Shown piece by piece: positions 50,366 through 60,416 of a stretch of 64,000 nucleotides of DNA. The position numbers and the translations under genes are program-made. Numbering within the stretch: position 1 is the first letter of the stretch; each line of letters opens with the position of its first letter. The DNA is taken from NCBI GenBank assembly GCA_900315505.1, contig OMZG01000001.1:62001-126000 (forward strand), given 5' to 3'. The DNA is from an uncultured Lachnospiraceae bacterium. Its GTDB lineage: Bacteria > Bacillota > Clostridia > Lachnospirales > Lachnospiraceae. The notes beneath the pieces are model-generated. The model did no database searches and was not told the origin of the DNA. It worked only from the letters and a program-made list of their open reading frames with translations.

Positions 50366-51072
50366 GATTAGCAGTTCTTGTCTCCGGAGGCGGAACGAAT
50401 CTTCAGGCTATTATAGATGCAATAGACAGAGGCAATCTCGGTGAATGGGGCCTGTCAAAGCTCCTTCAGGAGGATACTGATCTTACAGCTTCTGAGATCT
50501 GTGGTCAGATGGAAGAGGCTGCAATCAATGATGCAGAGATCGGAATAGTTATCAGCAACAATCCGCTTGCCTATGCACTTGAGAGAGCAAAAGAGCATGA
50601 TATTAAGGCAGAGTGCATCTCACCAAGGGATTTTGCAGACAGGGCAGAGTACAACAGGACTCTCCTCGAAAAGCTTCAGGAAGAGAAGATAGACCTTGTA
50701 GTCCTTGCAGGATTTCTCGTAGTGATCCCGCCTGAGATCGTAAAGGCTTTCCCAAACAGGATTATCAATATCCATCCATCTCTGATTCCATCATTCTGTG
50801 GAAAAGGATTCTACGGCCTTCATGTACACGAAGGTGTACTCGCCAAGGGTGCAAAGGTGAGCGGAGCCACGGTACACTTCGTAGATGCAGGTACGGATAC
50901 AGGTCCGATCATCATGCAGAAGGCAGTATATGTCAGTGATGATGACACACCAGAGACACTTCAGAGAAGGATCATGGAGCAGGCAGAGTGGAAACTCCTG
51001 CCGGGAGCAATCGACCTGATCGCACACGATATGATATCGGTCGAAGACGGAATTGTCAGTATAGTTAAGTAA
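50359..51072 (+). CDS. purN: Phosphoribosylglycinamide formyltransferase with an N-terminal insertion
   Basis: The 237-residue folate-dependent enzyme formylates GAR. The N-terminal [17 protein letters not shown] and the catalytic region [49 protein letters not shown] (Asn/His/Asp) are intact. Compared with the usual length of about 190-210 it has about 35 extra residues after the first helix ([20 protein letters not shown] ... [17 protein letters not shown]). The usual IPSFCGxGxYG variant in place of PSFKG is also seen. Confidence 0.93.
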   Translation: MLRLAVLVSGGGTNLQAIIDAIDRGNLGEWGLSKLLQEDTDLTASEICGQMEEAAINDAEIGIVISNNPLAYALERAKEHDIKAECISPRDFADRAEYNRTLLEKLQEEKIDLVVLAGFLVVIPPEIVKAFPNRIINIHPSLIPSFCGKGFYGLHVHEGVLAKGAKVSGATVHFVDAGTDTGPIIMQKAVYVSDDDTPETLQRRIMEQAEWKLLPGAIDLIAHDMISVEDGIVSIVK

Positions 51073-51083
51073 GGAGCTAAACC

Positions 51084-52364
51084 ATGAAAATACTTGTAAT
51101 CGGCAGCGGCGGAAGAGAGCATGCCATTTGTACTGCAGTAGCCAAAAGCCCGAAGGCAGATAAGATATACTGTGCGCCAGGAAATGCAGGAATAGCATCA
51201 GTAGCAGAGTGCCTTCCGATAGGTGCAATGGAATTCGACAAGCTGGTTGCATTTGCGAAGGAAAAGCAGATCGACTTTACCATCGTAGGAATGGATGATC
51301 CACTCGTAGGCGGAGTCGTAGATGAGTTCGAAAAAGCCGGATTAAAGGTATTCGGACCACGCAAGAACGCAGCGATCCTTGAAGGCAGCAAAGCTTTTTC
51401 AAAGGACCTGATGAAGAAGTATGACATCCCTACAGCAGCCTATGAGACATTTACAGATCCGGAGGCAGCACTTGAGTATCTGAAGACTGCAAAGATCCCT
51501 ATCGTCTTAAAGGCCAGCGGACTCGCACTCGGTAAAGGAGTGCTGATCTGTGAGACAAGAGAAGAAGCCTATGAGGGTGTCAGGACCCTGATGGAGGACA
51601 AGAAGTTCGGAGAGGCCGGAGATACAATCGTCATCGAGGAATTCATGACAGGCCCGGAGGTATCAGTCCTTTCATATACAGATGGCAAGACTATCCAGCT
51701 CATGAGCTCGGCAATGGATCATAAGAGAGCCGGAGACCATGATACAGGTCTCAATACAGGCGGCATGGGAAACATATCTCCATCACCGTACTACACGAAG
51801 GAAGTAGATGAGTTCTGCAAGGAGCATATCTATCAGAAGACAGTGGATGCAATGGCAGCCGAGGGAAGACCATTCGTAGGAGTCATCTTCTTCGGACTCA
51901 TGCTTACCCCTGATGGCCCGAAGGTGCTCGAGTACAATTGCCGTTTCGGAGATCCAGAGGCACAGGTCGTTCTTCCAAGGCAGAAGACAGATATCATAGA
52001 TGTCATGGAGCACTGCGTGGATGGTAGGCTCGATCAGATCAAGGTGGAGTTCGAAGACGATGCAGCATGCTGCGTAATCCTCGCAAGCGAAGGCTATCCG
52101 GTGAAGTATGACAAGGGATTCCCGATCACAGGACTAGATGACCCACGTTTCGACAATAAGGAGTATTACTGTTTCCATTCAGGCACGAAGTTTGCAGATG
52201 ATGGAAAGACAATCCTCACAAACGGCGGCCGTGTCCTCGGTATCACAGCAGTCGGCAAAGATTTAAAAGAGGCCCGTAAGAAGGCTTATGCTGCTACAGA
52301 ATGGGTGGACTTCAGGAATAAATATATGCGTCATGATATCGGACACGCAATAGATGAGGTGTGA
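51084..52364 (+). CDS. purD: Phosphoribosylamine--glycine ligase
   Basis: The 426-residue ATP-grasp enzyme forms GAR. N-terminal VIGSGGREHAICTAVAKSP, then FGPRKNAAILEGSKAFSKDLM, ATP-grasp VLKASGLALGKGVLIC, and GGMGNISPSPYY plus VLEYNCRFGDPEAQVVLPR. Normal length. purE-M-N-D are contiguous here; the remaining pur genes are elsewhere. Confidence 0.96.
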   Translation: MKILVIGSGGREHAICTAVAKSPKADKIYCAPGNAGIASVAECLPIGAMEFDKLVAFAKEKQIDFTIVGMDDPLVGGVVDEFEKAGLKVFGPRKNAAILEGSKAFSKDLMKKYDIPTAAYETFTDPEAALEYLKTAKIPIVLKASGLALGKGVLICETREEAYEGVRTLMEDKKFGEAGDTIVIEEFMTGPEVSVLSYTDGKTIQLMSSAMDHKRAGDHDTGLNTGGMGNISPSPYYTKEVDEFCKEHIYQKTVDAMAAEGRPFVGVIFFGLMLTPDGPKVLEYNCRFGDPEAQVVLPRQKTDIIDVMEHCVDGRLDQIKVEFEDDAACCVILASEGYPVKYDKGFPITGLDDPRFDNKEYYCFHSGTKFADDGKTILTNGGRVLGITAVGKDLKEARKKAYAATEWVDFRNKYMRHDIGHAIDEV

Positions 52365-52365
52365 C

Positions 52366-52542
52366 ATGGATTTACCACACGACCCGGCCATGCTCCTCTC
52401 CATCGTGAATATGCAGCTGCGGGACAAGGAACCGAATCTCGCAATGCTGGCAGGCAAGTTCGGGACTACAGAGGACGAGATAAAGAAGAGGCTTGCCACA
52501 ATAGGCTATGAGTATGATCCGAAAGTGAACCAGTTTGTCTGA
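52366..52542 (+). CDS. DUF4250 domain protein
   Basis: I start at ATG 52366 (MDLPHDPAMLLSIVNMQLRD), which follows GATGAGGTG and lies one base after the purD stop. The 58-residue protein matches the DUF4250 pattern of Lachnospiraceae: LPxDPxMLLSxVNxxLRD, then LAMLAGKFGTTEDEIKKRLATIGYEYDPKVNQF. It looks like a small helix-turn-helix-like fold. Function unknown. Confidence 0.85.
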   Translation: MDLPHDPAMLLSIVNMQLRDKEPNLAMLAGKFGTTEDEIKKRLATIGYEYDPKVNQFV

Positions 52543-52552
52543 AGGATAGAAA

Positions 52553-53350
52553 ATGGCAGTAATAGACGATATCAAAGAGCAGTGGGACAAGCAGAAAGGC
52601 ACATCGGTAAAGCACAGAATAGCATATTTCATGCACTATTACCTGATCTGGGTCATAGTCATAGCAGCTATAGTTGCTTTCTTTACATATCTGATACACC
52701 AGGCGGTGACAAAGAAGCCTACGGCATACATGGCGGAATTCATAAATACCGGAGCCACATCCGATTCCGTATCTGATGATCTGTCGAAGCATATTGCGAG
52801 GGCAGCCGGTATAGATACAGATAAGGAAAAGATAGAGATAATGACATCACGGACGCTTACCCCGGGTGGTCTGCAGGATCAGTCAGATGTAGGGAATAAC
52901 ACATCGATAAGCGCAGAGATGATGAAGGCGAGTCTCGATGCGATGGTCTGTGATGAGTGGAATTTCTATTACTATGTGGAGACGGCAAGCTTTCAGGATC
53001 TTCGTAAGGTGCTGTCTGCGGACGAGCTTTCAGGGTATAAGGATGATCTGTACTATGTGGATCTGACAGAGATAAAGAAGATCCAGGAAGAGACCCAGAA
53101 GCCGGACTATGATGGCACGGCACTCGAGGAGAAGCCTGCTGATGCAAGGGCATCAGAGTCCTATGAGAATTTTGTAAAGCCTGATCCTTCAGGAATGGAT
53201 GATCCCGTACCAGTTGGCATCATTCTTTCTGACAGCAGTTATCTGAAGAAAAACAAGCTGTACCCGGATGCAGTTCCGGTATTCGGCTTTGTTAATAACA
53301 GCAAGCATATTGATACATCGAAGCAGCTTCTTGAATTTCTTATGAAGTGA
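52553..53350 (+). CDS. Single-span membrane protein with extracytoplasmic domain
   Basis: The 265-residue protein has a cytoplasmic N-terminus (KEQWDKQKGTSVKHRIAYFMHYY), one span (LIWVIVIAAIVAFFTYLIHQAV, about 31-52) and a soluble extracytoplasmic domain. The domain includes SLDAMVCDEWNFYYYVETASFQDLRKVLSADEL and VPVGIILSDSSYLKKNKLYPDAVPVFGFVNNSKHIDTSKQLLEFL. It recalls conserved Lachnospiraceae hypotheticals; no catalytic motif seen. Lies 10 bp after the DUF4250 gene and 19 bp before the EAL gene. Confidence 0.8.
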   Translation: MAVIDDIKEQWDKQKGTSVKHRIAYFMHYYLIWVIVIAAIVAFFTYLIHQAVTKKPTAYMAEFINTGATSDSVSDDLSKHIARAAGIDTDKEKIEIMTSRTLTPGGLQDQSDVGNNTSISAEMMKASLDAMVCDEWNFYYYVETASFQDLRKVLSADELSGYKDDLYYVDLTEIKKIQEETQKPDYDGTALEEKPADARASESYENFVKPDPSGMDDPVPVGIILSDSSYLKKNKLYPDAVPVFGFVNNSKHIDTSKQLLEFLMK

Positions 53351-53369
53351 CTGGTAATGGAGGAGTATA

Positions 53370-55325
53370 ATGCTTGAATTCCTATACACGCCGGGCAGAT
53401 ATAATCTGAATTTCAATATCTGCGCGATACTGATGGATATACTGATCCTGTTCTTTTTTCTGAGCAGGAAGAGAGCAAGGGATTACCGGACGAGTCTGTT
53501 CGTGTGGCTGATGGTATTACTTATCATATCAGCGGCGGCACAGAATGCCAATGCACTAATAAGGAATGGACTGTGGGATGCATCGAATCCGGTGAGAACA
53601 CTTGTCACTGTCATAGCCCATTATTTTCACAATTCATTATCGTTTCTTCTGACTCTGTACCTGCTGGAGATTCTCGAGAACTTCCGCAATGTGAGACGGA
53701 GGGACTTCTGCTTTATCGCCATACCGCAGATGGCCCTGAGTGTATTTGAGCTCATTCCGCCGCTGCGCAGTCTCATTTATTATTATGATGCGGCAGGAGT
53801 ATATCATCATGGGCCGGCGTATAATGTGGTCTATTATGGCATAATCATTGCATACCTCATTATCGGTACATGCATACTTTTATGTGACTGGAATTATTTT
53901 GCGCAGAGGGATCTGAGATATGTGATCTATGTTACGGCGGGGTTCGTGCTGTCGATGATGGTATCGTGGATCAACCCATATCTGCGGGTCACTTTATTCC
54001 TTCAGTCGCTGTGTATGCTCGGAGTCTATGTCAATATAGAAAATGACAGGGAGACCTTCGAGGAGGGCACCTCTCTCATGAGCAGGAACGCTCTGATGAG
54101 AGAGACGAAGATTCTTTTCGAGGGAACTGATTATACCTCATACATCATTTCTGTGCGTATCAGGAAGAATGATCTGTACGAGGTCATGATGGGTGAGGAT
54201 ATCACGAGCGGACTTATCAGAACCATCAATTCATGGATGTCACAGCTGTCGGCGGACAGAGTTCATGTATATCATCTTTCCAAGCTGACCTTTGCGGTCA
54301 TGATGTTCAACAGCACCGAGGAAAAGGCACAGGCGATGGCGGAGATGATCCTGAACCGCTTCAACCGCGAGTGGGAGTACAAGGATACTCCGGCAGTATA
54401 TTCGGCACAGGTGCTTATAGGCTCGGTGCCATATGATATCAGCCGTTCCGAGCAGATGCTCGTATTTGCAGACAGAGGCTTTGATGCGAATCTTCCTACC
54501 GACAGAGTTCTGTACGCAGACGAGGTCATGAAGGCTGATGCGAGACGAGCAGTGGTTGAGGTCGCAGTAAACAGGGCTCTGGTAAAGAATACCTTTGAAG
54601 TATTCTATCAGCCGATACTCGATACCTCGACAGGTCGGATACATTCCTGCGAGGCGCTTGTCAGGATGAAGGATAAGGGTCTGGGATATGTCTCCCCGGA
54701 GGAATTTATAAAGATTGCTGAGCAGGCAGGTATGGTAGGAAAGATCGGTGAGATCGTATTCGAGAAGGTCGCTAAATTTATTTCAGAGAAAAAGCCACAG
54801 GACCTCGGAATCGAATTCATCGAGGTCAATCTGTCGACAATACAGTGCATGGATACGGATCTGCCTGACCGCTTTGCGGAGATATTGAAGCACTACGGAG
54901 TATCGACCAAGCAGATCAATCTCGAGATCACCGAGTCGGCAGTCATAAGCAGTGAGTCCACAATGGACAAGGTGCTTAACCGACTGCTGCAGATGGGATT
55001 CTCATTTTCTCTTGATGATTTCGGAACAGGCAGTTCCAATTATTCATATATCATGAAGTACCCGTTCAGCATCATCAAGGTAGACAGGAGCGTCCTGTGG
55101 AATTCCTTCAGGAATCATGATAATGAGGTTCTGTTCAATAATATGATAGAGCTGATCCACGGACTGAGGAAAGAGGCAGTAGTCGAGGGCGTAGAGACAG
55201 AGAACCAGAGGAACAGGCTCATTAAGGCTGGTGTCAGGTATCTGCAGGGATATTTCTATTCGAAGCCTGTACCAGAGGAGGCATTTCTTGATTATGTCAG
55301 GAGATTCAACGGCGCTTCTTTATAA
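53370..55325 (+). CDS. Membrane EAL-domain cyclic-di-GMP phosphodiesterase with degenerate GGDEF-like domain
   Basis: In this 651-residue protein, residues 1-225 contain about six to seven spans forming a membrane sensor. Residues about 230-395 look like a decayed GGDEF domain: no GGDEF motif (VYHLSKLTFAVMMF in its place). Residues 400-650 form an intact EAL domain: E428 in CEALVRM, EVNLSTIQ, NLEITESAV, SLDDFGTGSSNYSYIM, IIKVDRS, VVEGVETENQ and YLQGYFYSKP. These fit active hydrolysis of c-di-GMP. Signal unknown. Confidence 0.93.
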   Translation: MLEFLYTPGRYNLNFNICAILMDILILFFFLSRKRARDYRTSLFVWLMVLLIISAAAQNANALIRNGLWDASNPVRTLVTVIAHYFHNSLSFLLTLYLLEILENFRNVRRRDFCFIAIPQMALSVFELIPPLRSLIYYYDAAGVYHHGPAYNVVYYGIIIAYLIIGTCILLCDWNYFAQRDLRYVIYVTAGFVLSMMVSWINPYLRVTLFLQSLCMLGVYVNIENDRETFEEGTSLMSRNALMRETKILFEGTDYTSYIISVRIRKNDLYEVMMGEDITSGLIRTINSWMSQLSADRVHVYHLSKLTFAVMMFNSTEEKAQAMAEMILNRFNREWEYKDTPAVYSAQVLIGSVPYDISRSEQMLVFADRGFDANLPTDRVLYADEVMKADARRAVVEVAVNRALVKNTFEVFYQPILDTSTGRIHSCEALVRMKDKGLGYVSPEEFIKIAEQAGMVGKIGEIVFEKVAKFISEKKPQDLGIEFIEVNLSTIQCMDTDLPDRFAEILKHYGVSTKQINLEITESAVISSESTMDKVLNRLLQMGFSFSLDDFGTGSSNYSYIMKYPFSIIKVDRSVLWNSFRNHDNEVLFNNMIELIHGLRKEAVVEGVETENQRNRLIKAGVRYLQGYFYSKPVPEEAFLDYVRRFNGASL

Positions 55326-55379
55326 ATAGATCCGGAAATGTTATAATAGTAGGAAATATTTAAGAAAGAAGGCTTTATT

Positions 55380-55922
55380 TTGACAAAGATCATTCCCGGG
55401 GAGAAATACAGGGACAGAAGCGGTAATCTGTATCAGGTACTTTGTACGGCACTTTCACTTGAGAATGAGAGAAATGTAGTCATTGTACAGCAGCTGTTTG
55501 GTGATTTTCTCAGGATGTCGCTACCACAGGACAGATTTGACAGTATATTTACGAATGTGGATGTAATGGTGACCAGACCTCCTGAGAGGGAAAAGGCCAT
55601 CGAATCAGCGGAGAAGGCACTTGTAGAAAAGGTACAGTCAGAGGCTCCTGCATCAGAGAAGCCTGCTGCTTGCGAGGATAATACTGATCCTCAGATGAGC
55701 GATATGCTTGCTTTCCTTGATACGGATGATTTCGAAGAGAAGTTCAGGATAGCGAAGAGAATGGCAGAGCAGTCGGAGATCGATGATACTGTACTGGATA
55801 ATATGGCAGCGTCACTTGATTTCATCATAGATGACGGACCGCTGGACAGGCGTATAGACGAGCTGCTCCACTGTATAGGCACGAGAAAGAGGTTCGAGAC
55901 GACCAGACTGCGGGGCGATTAA
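55380..55922 (+). CDS. Hypothetical protein with DUF1653-like N-terminus
   Basis: The 180-residue protein starts at TTG 55380 after AAGAAGG. Residues 1-55 (KIIPGEKYRDRSGNLYQVLCTALS ... VVIVQQLFGDFLRMSLPQDRFDSIF) recall the DUF1653 beta domain. A Glu/Ala linker follows, then a helical C-terminus with DMLAFLDTDDFEEKFRIAKRMAEQ and DNMAASLDFIIDDGPLDRRIDELLHCI. Upstream TGTTATAAT (55339-55347) is an extended -10. The stop overlaps the convergent CYTH gene by 4 bp. Confidence 0.75.
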   Translation: MTKIIPGEKYRDRSGNLYQVLCTALSLENERNVVIVQQLFGDFLRMSLPQDRFDSIFTNVDVMVTRPPEREKAIESAEKALVEKVQSEAPASEKPAACEDNTDPQMSDMLAFLDTDDFEEKFRIAKRMAEQSEIDDTVLDNMAASLDFIIDDGPLDRRIDELLHCIGTRKRFETTRLRGD

Positions 55923-56407
55923 ATGTCAGCAGGCAGGCCGTACTTCGACAGGTCGCTGTTGGAGAAGCCGTGGATACCGGTCAGATCCTTACCAAACCAG
56001 TCAGGGACTATGTAGCTGTTCGCACTTTCTTCTGAATCGAATTCCACCTCTGCATAGCACAGGGAATCGAATTCTCCGTGAAAGATATCAAGCTCTATCA
56101 CGAGATCCCTTCCCGATGTGGCATCCTTGGCATTTGCAGGGATCAGGTATCTGGTCTTGTCGATCAGATGACCGTCACATTTGGTGAAGAGCTTCTCACC
56201 GGCGGCTTCAGGAAGGGTGATATTTATCTCTTCTCTTGAGAGAGAGCCCCTGCCCTTGTATGTGAGGATGTAGTCTTCATTCTCCTTCCTGATACGGAGG
56301 GCAGGCGAGTGAAGTATATACCCCTGCCTTATCTCCTTTGATGGGAATCCAGAAATGTCGAACGGGATCTGATTTCTGTAAATACGGAATTTGCGTTCAA
56401 TTTCCAT
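55919..56407 (-). CDS. CYTH-domain protein (triphosphate tunnel metalloenzyme)
   Basis: The 162-residue protein has the N-terminal ExExK signature (MEIERKF) that binds triphosphate and metal in the CYTH tunnel. It is followed by alternating Arg/Lys/Glu strands (LRIRKENEDYILTYKGRG, REEINITLPEA, DKTRYLIP, LVIELDIFHGEFDSLCYAEVEF). Members hydrolyse tripolyphosphate or related compounds. Convergent with the previous gene and upstream-divergent from the DJ-1 gene. Confidence 0.92.
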   Translation of the reverse strand: MEIERKFRIYRNQIPFDISGFPSKEIRQGYILHSPALRIRKENEDYILTYKGRGSLSREEINITLPEAAGEKLFTKCDGHLIDKTRYLIPANAKDATSGRDLVIELDIFHGEFDSLCYAEVEFDSEESANSYIVPDWFGKDLTGIHGFSNSDLSKYGLPADI

Positions 56408-56500
56408 AATGATGCCTCGGTTTTCTACATACTATGAAGTGCCCGTGAGGGGTGCTTCCTACTTACAACTTTGAACCTATTATATAGAAAGGAAACATGT

Positions 56501-57052
56501 ATGTCAAAAGTAGCAATCATGATAGCTGATGGCTGTGAAGAGTGCGAAGCGCTCACACAGGTAGATCTGCTGCGCCGTGCAGGAATAGATATCGACATGG
56601 TATCCATTTCTGATTCAAGACAGGTGACGAGCGCGAGAAATATCACCTTTATCTGTGACAGGGTAATGAAGGATTTCGATGAAGACGCGTATGATGGCGT
56701 GATACTTCCGGGAGGAATGCCGGGAACGAAACATCTGCGTGATGATTCAGGGGTCATCTCCGTGGTAAAGAAATACGCAGCTGCCGGAAAGCTGGTAGCA
56801 GCAATCTGCGCAGCGCCTACAGTCCTGGGATTCGCAGGAGTGCTCAAGGGGAAGAACGCCACCTGCTATCCAGGAATGGAAGACGGACTCACCGGAGCAC
56901 ATAAGAAGACTGATGAGGTAGTAAGGGACGGCAATATCATCACAAGCCGCGGCCTTGGAACTGCATTACCATTCGGCGGAGCCATAATCGAGTACTTCCT
57001 CGGGAAGGAAAAGGCTAAGCAGATCCTTGATTCTGTAGTATATAAAGCTTGA
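56501..57052 (+). CDS. DJ-1/PfpI family protein
   Basis: The 183-residue protein starts at ATG 56501 with AAAGGA at good spacing. The DJ-1 active site is present: an acidic residue in DGCEECEAL (Glu18-type) and the nucleophile Cys in LVAAICAAPTVLG (near 105). The GVILPGGMPGTKHLRDD loop and SRGLGTALPFGGAIIEYFLG region are typical. Members act in stress response or glyoxal detoxification. Its terminator overlaps the tig promoter region. Confidence 0.93.
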   Translation: MSKVAIMIADGCEECEALTQVDLLRRAGIDIDMVSISDSRQVTSARNITFICDRVMKDFDEDAYDGVILPGGMPGTKHLRDDSGVISVVKKYAAAGKLVAAICAAPTVLGFAGVLKGKNATCYPGMEDGLTGAHKKTDEVVRDGNIITSRGLGTALPFGGAIIEYFLGKEKAKQILDSVVYKA

Positions 57053-57060
57053 TATTTTTG

Positions 57061-57100
57061 AAACCCTGTGATAGAATGTCTATTTGTTGCACGGGGTTTT
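57061..57100 (+). terminator. Hairpin after the DJ-1 gene overlapping the tig promoter region
   Basis: AAACCCTGTG (57061-57070) pairs with CACGGGGTTT (57090-57099; one G-U pair), followed by TTTT. A possible extended -10 (TGATAGAAT) for tig lies in its loop. Confidence 0.65.
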
Positions 57101-57142
57101 CATGACTCTATGCATATTTTATCCAGGAGGAAATAAAACAAA

Positions 57143-58486
57143 ATGAGCGTAAAGGTAGAACAACTCGACACAAAGAATATGTCAAAGATGACGGTGACAG
57201 TCGATGCAAAGGAACTCGACAGTGCCATTAAGAAGGCATATGACCGCACAAAGAACAGAATCTCCATCAGAGGATTCCGTAAGGGTCATGTACCAATGAA
57301 GGTGGTTGAGCAGATTTACGGAGACGACGTCTTCTATGAGGATGCAGCCAATATCCTGATCAATCAGGAGTATCCGAAGGCATACGACGAGAGCGGCCTT
57401 GATATAGTATCTTCTCCGAAGATCGATATTGTTCAGATCGAGCAAGGCAAGGATTTTATTTTTACAGCAGAGGTAGCTACCAAGCCTGAGGTCACACTCG
57501 GAAAGTATGACGGCGTTACGGTTACTAAGATCGATACCTCAGTATCAGATGATGAGGTGGACAAGCAGGTACAGGCAGAGCTCGAGAAGAATGCCCGTAC
57601 AGTGACAAAGGACGGAGCAGCTGAGAATGGCGATACAGCCGTTATCGACTTTGACGGCAGCGTTGACGGAGAGCATTTCGAGGGCGGCAAGAGCGAGAAC
57701 TACTCACTCGAGCTTGGCTCACATACATTCATCGACAATTTCGAGGATCAGATCGTAGGACACAAGGCCGGAGATGAGTTCGATGTAAATGTGACCTTCC
57801 CTGAGGACTATCAGGAGAAGAGCCTTGCAGGAAAGCCTGCAGTATTTGCCATCAAGGTCAAGGAAATAAAGAGCAAGGAAGTACCTGCCCTCGATGAGGA
57901 GTACGTTCAGGATACTACTTCATTCGATACAGTTGACGAGTACAAGGCAGATGTAAAGAAGAAGCTTGAGGAGTCAAAGGAAAATGAGGCAAAGCGCACC
58001 AAGGAGGATGAGGCTCTGACGAAGATCGTCGAGAAGTCAGAGATGGATATCCCTGATGCAATGGTAGATACCCAGGTGAATAATATCATCAATGATTATT
58101 CGAGAAATCTCGCTCAGAGCGGGCTCTCATTCCAGCAGTATCTCCAGTTTACAGGAATGACAATCGACAAGTTCCGTGAGCAGACCAGACCAGAGGCTGT
58201 CAAGAGGATCAAGACATCTCTCTGCCTGGAGGCGATCGCAGCTGCAGAGAATCTCGATGCTACTGATGAGGATATCGATAAGCGTATCGAGGACATGGCA
58301 AAGCAGTACAATATGAAGGCAGAGGACCTCAAGGCCAATATCCAGGATGACGAGATGGACAGCTTCAAGGAGCAGATTAAGATGGAGAAGGCTATCGACT
58401 TCGTCATGGATCATGTGAAGGAAAGAGCCAAGAGAAAGTCCACAAAGAAGACAGAGGACAAGGAAGCCGATAAGGAAGAGCAATAA
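57143..58486 (+). CDS. tig: Trigger factor
   Basis: The 447-residue ribosome-associated chaperone and prolyl isomerase. The ribosome-docking motif is GFRKGHVPMKVVEQIYG (about 44-60). The FKBP domain is about 150-240 (GDTAVIDFDGSVDGEHFEGG ... FIDNFEDQIVGHKAGDEFD). The C-terminal helical arms follow, with a Lys/Glu-rich tail. It heads a tig-clpP-clpX-ysxC protein-quality cluster. AGGAGG ribosome binding site. Confidence 0.96.
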   Translation: MSVKVEQLDTKNMSKMTVTVDAKELDSAIKKAYDRTKNRISIRGFRKGHVPMKVVEQIYGDDVFYEDAANILINQEYPKAYDESGLDIVSSPKIDIVQIEQGKDFIFTAEVATKPEVTLGKYDGVTVTKIDTSVSDDEVDKQVQAELEKNARTVTKDGAAENGDTAVIDFDGSVDGEHFEGGKSENYSLELGSHTFIDNFEDQIVGHKAGDEFDVNVTFPEDYQEKSLAGKPAVFAIKVKEIKSKEVPALDEEYVQDTTSFDTVDEYKADVKKKLEESKENEAKRTKEDEALTKIVEKSEMDIPDAMVDTQVNNIINDYSRNLAQSGLSFQQYLQFTGMTIDKFREQTRPEAVKRIKTSLCLEAIAAAENLDATDEDIDKRIEDMAKQYNMKAEDLKANIQDDEMDSFKEQIKMEKAIDFVMDHVKERAKRKSTKKTEDKEADKEEQ

Positions 58487-58509
58487 TATAGCTAAAGGAG
58501 GCAGATCTT

Positions 58510-59097
58510 ATGGCATCAATGCCTTACGTAGTAGAGCAGAATTCAAGAGGTGAGAGATCTTATGATATTTACTCCCGGCTGCTTAAGGACAGGATTATTT
58601 TCTTAGGTGAAGAGGTAAATGAGACCACGGCATCACTCGTGGTAGCTCAGCTTCTTTTCCTGGAGTCAGAGGATCCTAATAAGGATATCCATCTCTATAT
58701 CAATTCACCGGGCGGAATGGTGACAGCAGGATTTGCCATCTATGATACAATGCAGTATATCAAGTGCGATGTATCTACTATCTGTGTGGGACTTGCTGCA
58801 TCAATGGGAGCCTTCCTTCTTGCGGGCGGAGCCAAGGGCAAGAGAATGGCACTGCCTAATGCGGAGATCATGATCCATCAGCCGTCAGGCGGAACCAAGG
58901 GTCAGGCTACGGAGATCGAGATCGCAGCAGAGAATATCCTGAAGACAAAGAAGAAATTAAACGAGATCCTCGCTGCTAATACAGGCAAGTCAGTAGAGCA
59001 GGTTACTGCAGATACAGACCGTGATCATTATATGTCAGCAGAGGAAGCCCTCGATTATGGTCTTATAGACAAAGTCATCACCAACCGTGAGGAGTAA
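58510..59097 (+). CDS. clpP: ATP-dependent Clp protease proteolytic subunit
   Basis: The 195-residue serine peptidase has its catalytic Ser in [16 protein letters not shown], His in [15 protein letters not shown] and Asp in [19 protein letters not shown]. The [25 protein letters not shown] strand is typical. Forms the 14-mer chamber for ClpX. Three bases before clpX. AAAGGAGG ribosome binding site. Confidence 0.97.
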   Translation: MASMPYVVEQNSRGERSYDIYSRLLKDRIIFLGEEVNETTASLVVAQLLFLESEDPNKDIHLYINSPGGMVTAGFAIYDTMQYIKCDVSTICVGLAASMGAFLLAGGAKGKRMALPNAEIMIHQPSGGTKGQATEIEIAAENILKTKKKLNEILAANTGKSVEQVTADTDRDHYMSAEEALDYGLIDKVITNREE

Positions 59098-59099
59098 TA

Positions 59100-60416
59100 A
59101 TGGCAGGAAGAAAGTACGTTAACGACATACACTGCTCATTCTGCGGAAGAAGCCAGAATGAGGTAAGGAAGCTGATAGAGGGCCCGAATGGTACCTATAT
59201 CTGCGATGAGTGTGTCGATATCTGCTCAGAGATCATTGACGAGGAGTTCAATGACGATGTCAAGGCTCCGTTCAGAAGCATTGACAATGCAGACAGCCTG
59301 GAGATAAATCTCCAGAAGCCGAAGGAACTCAAGGCATTCCTTGACCAGTATGTCATAGGTCAGGATGAGGCAAAGAAGGTTCTTTCGGTAGCGGTATATA
59401 ATCACTACAAGAGAATTCTTTCCGGCAAGAAGACGGATGTAGAGCTTCAGAAGAGTAATGTCCTGATGCTCGGACCTACCGGATCAGGTAAGACACTTCT
59501 TGCACAGACACTTGCGAGAATCCTCGGTGTTCCTTTTGCGATAGCAGATGCCACCACTCTCACAGAGGCCGGATATGTCGGCGAGGATGTAGAGAATATT
59601 CTGCTGAAGCTGATACAGGCTGCTGATTACAATGTACCGCGTGCAGAGCTCGGTATTGTGTATATCGATGAGATCGACAAGATCACAAAGAAGAGCGAGA
59701 ATGTATCGATCACCCGTGATGTATCAGGTGAAGGAGTACAGCAGGCTCTGCTGAAGATACTCGAGGGAACCAATGCGTCAGTACCTCCACAGGGAGGCAG
59801 GAAGCATCCCCAGCAGGAGCTGATCCAGATCAATACGACAAATATCCTCTTTATCTGTGGAGGAGCATTCGAGGGTCTGGACAAGATCATAGAATCAAGA
59901 CTCGATACCAGACGTATAGGCTTCGCTACGAACCCGTCAGATACATCGAATGAGGAGAAGAGCGTGAGCGAGCTTCTGAAGCTTGCGCTTCCTCAGGATT
60001 TCGTGAAGTATGGCCTGATCCCTGAGTTTATCGGGCGTGTGCCTATCAACGTATCACTCGATCTCCTGACAGAGGATGACCTCGTACGAATCCTTACAGA
60101 ACCGAAGAACGCTCTTGTGAAGCAGTATCAGGCACTTTTCTCAATGGATGGAGTTGATCTTCGTTTCGAGGATGACGCCATCAGAGAGATTGCCAGGAAG
60201 TCTCTCGAGAGGAAGACAGGTGCCAGAGGACTTCGCGCCATCATGGAGAACGTCATGATGGATTATATGTATGAGATTCCGTCAGATGATGACATGAAGG
60301 AGCTGGCGATCACGAAGGAGATAGTAGATTCCCATCTTCTGCTCGATGACAGCGGGGAAAAGGGTGAGAAGGTGGTACCTCTCGAGGATAAGAAGAGCGA
60401 TAAAGAGAGCGCATGA
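59100..60416 (+). CDS. clpX: ATP-dependent Clp protease ATP-binding subunit ClpX
   Basis: The 438-residue AAA+ unfoldase has an N-terminal zinc domain with four Cys ([11 protein letters not shown] ... [10 protein letters not shown]). Walker A is [17 protein letters not shown] and Walker [11 protein letters not shown]. The pore loop GYVGEDVE, the sensor RXXF-type region and the ClpP-binding IGF-like loop (RRIGFATN at about 278) are present. Delivers substrates to ClpP. Its stop overlaps the ysxC start by 4 bp. Confidence 0.97.
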   Translation: MAGRKYVNDIHCSFCGRSQNEVRKLIEGPNGTYICDECVDICSEIIDEEFNDDVKAPFRSIDNADSLEINLQKPKELKAFLDQYVIGQDEAKKVLSVAVYNHYKRILSGKKTDVELQKSNVLMLGPTGSGKTLLAQTLARILGVPFAIADATTLTEAGYVGEDVENILLKLIQAADYNVPRAELGIVYIDEIDKITKKSENVSITRDVSGEGVQQALLKILEGTNASVPPQGGRKHPQQELIQINTTNILFICGGAFEGLDKIIESRLDTRRIGFATNPSDTSNEEKSVSELLKLALPQDFVKYGLIPEFIGRVPINVSLDLLTEDDLVRILTEPKNALVKQYQALFSMDGVDLRFEDDAIREIARKSLERKTGARGLRAIMENVMMDYMYEIPSDDDMKELAITKEIVDSHLLLDDSGEKGEKVVPLEDKKSDKESA

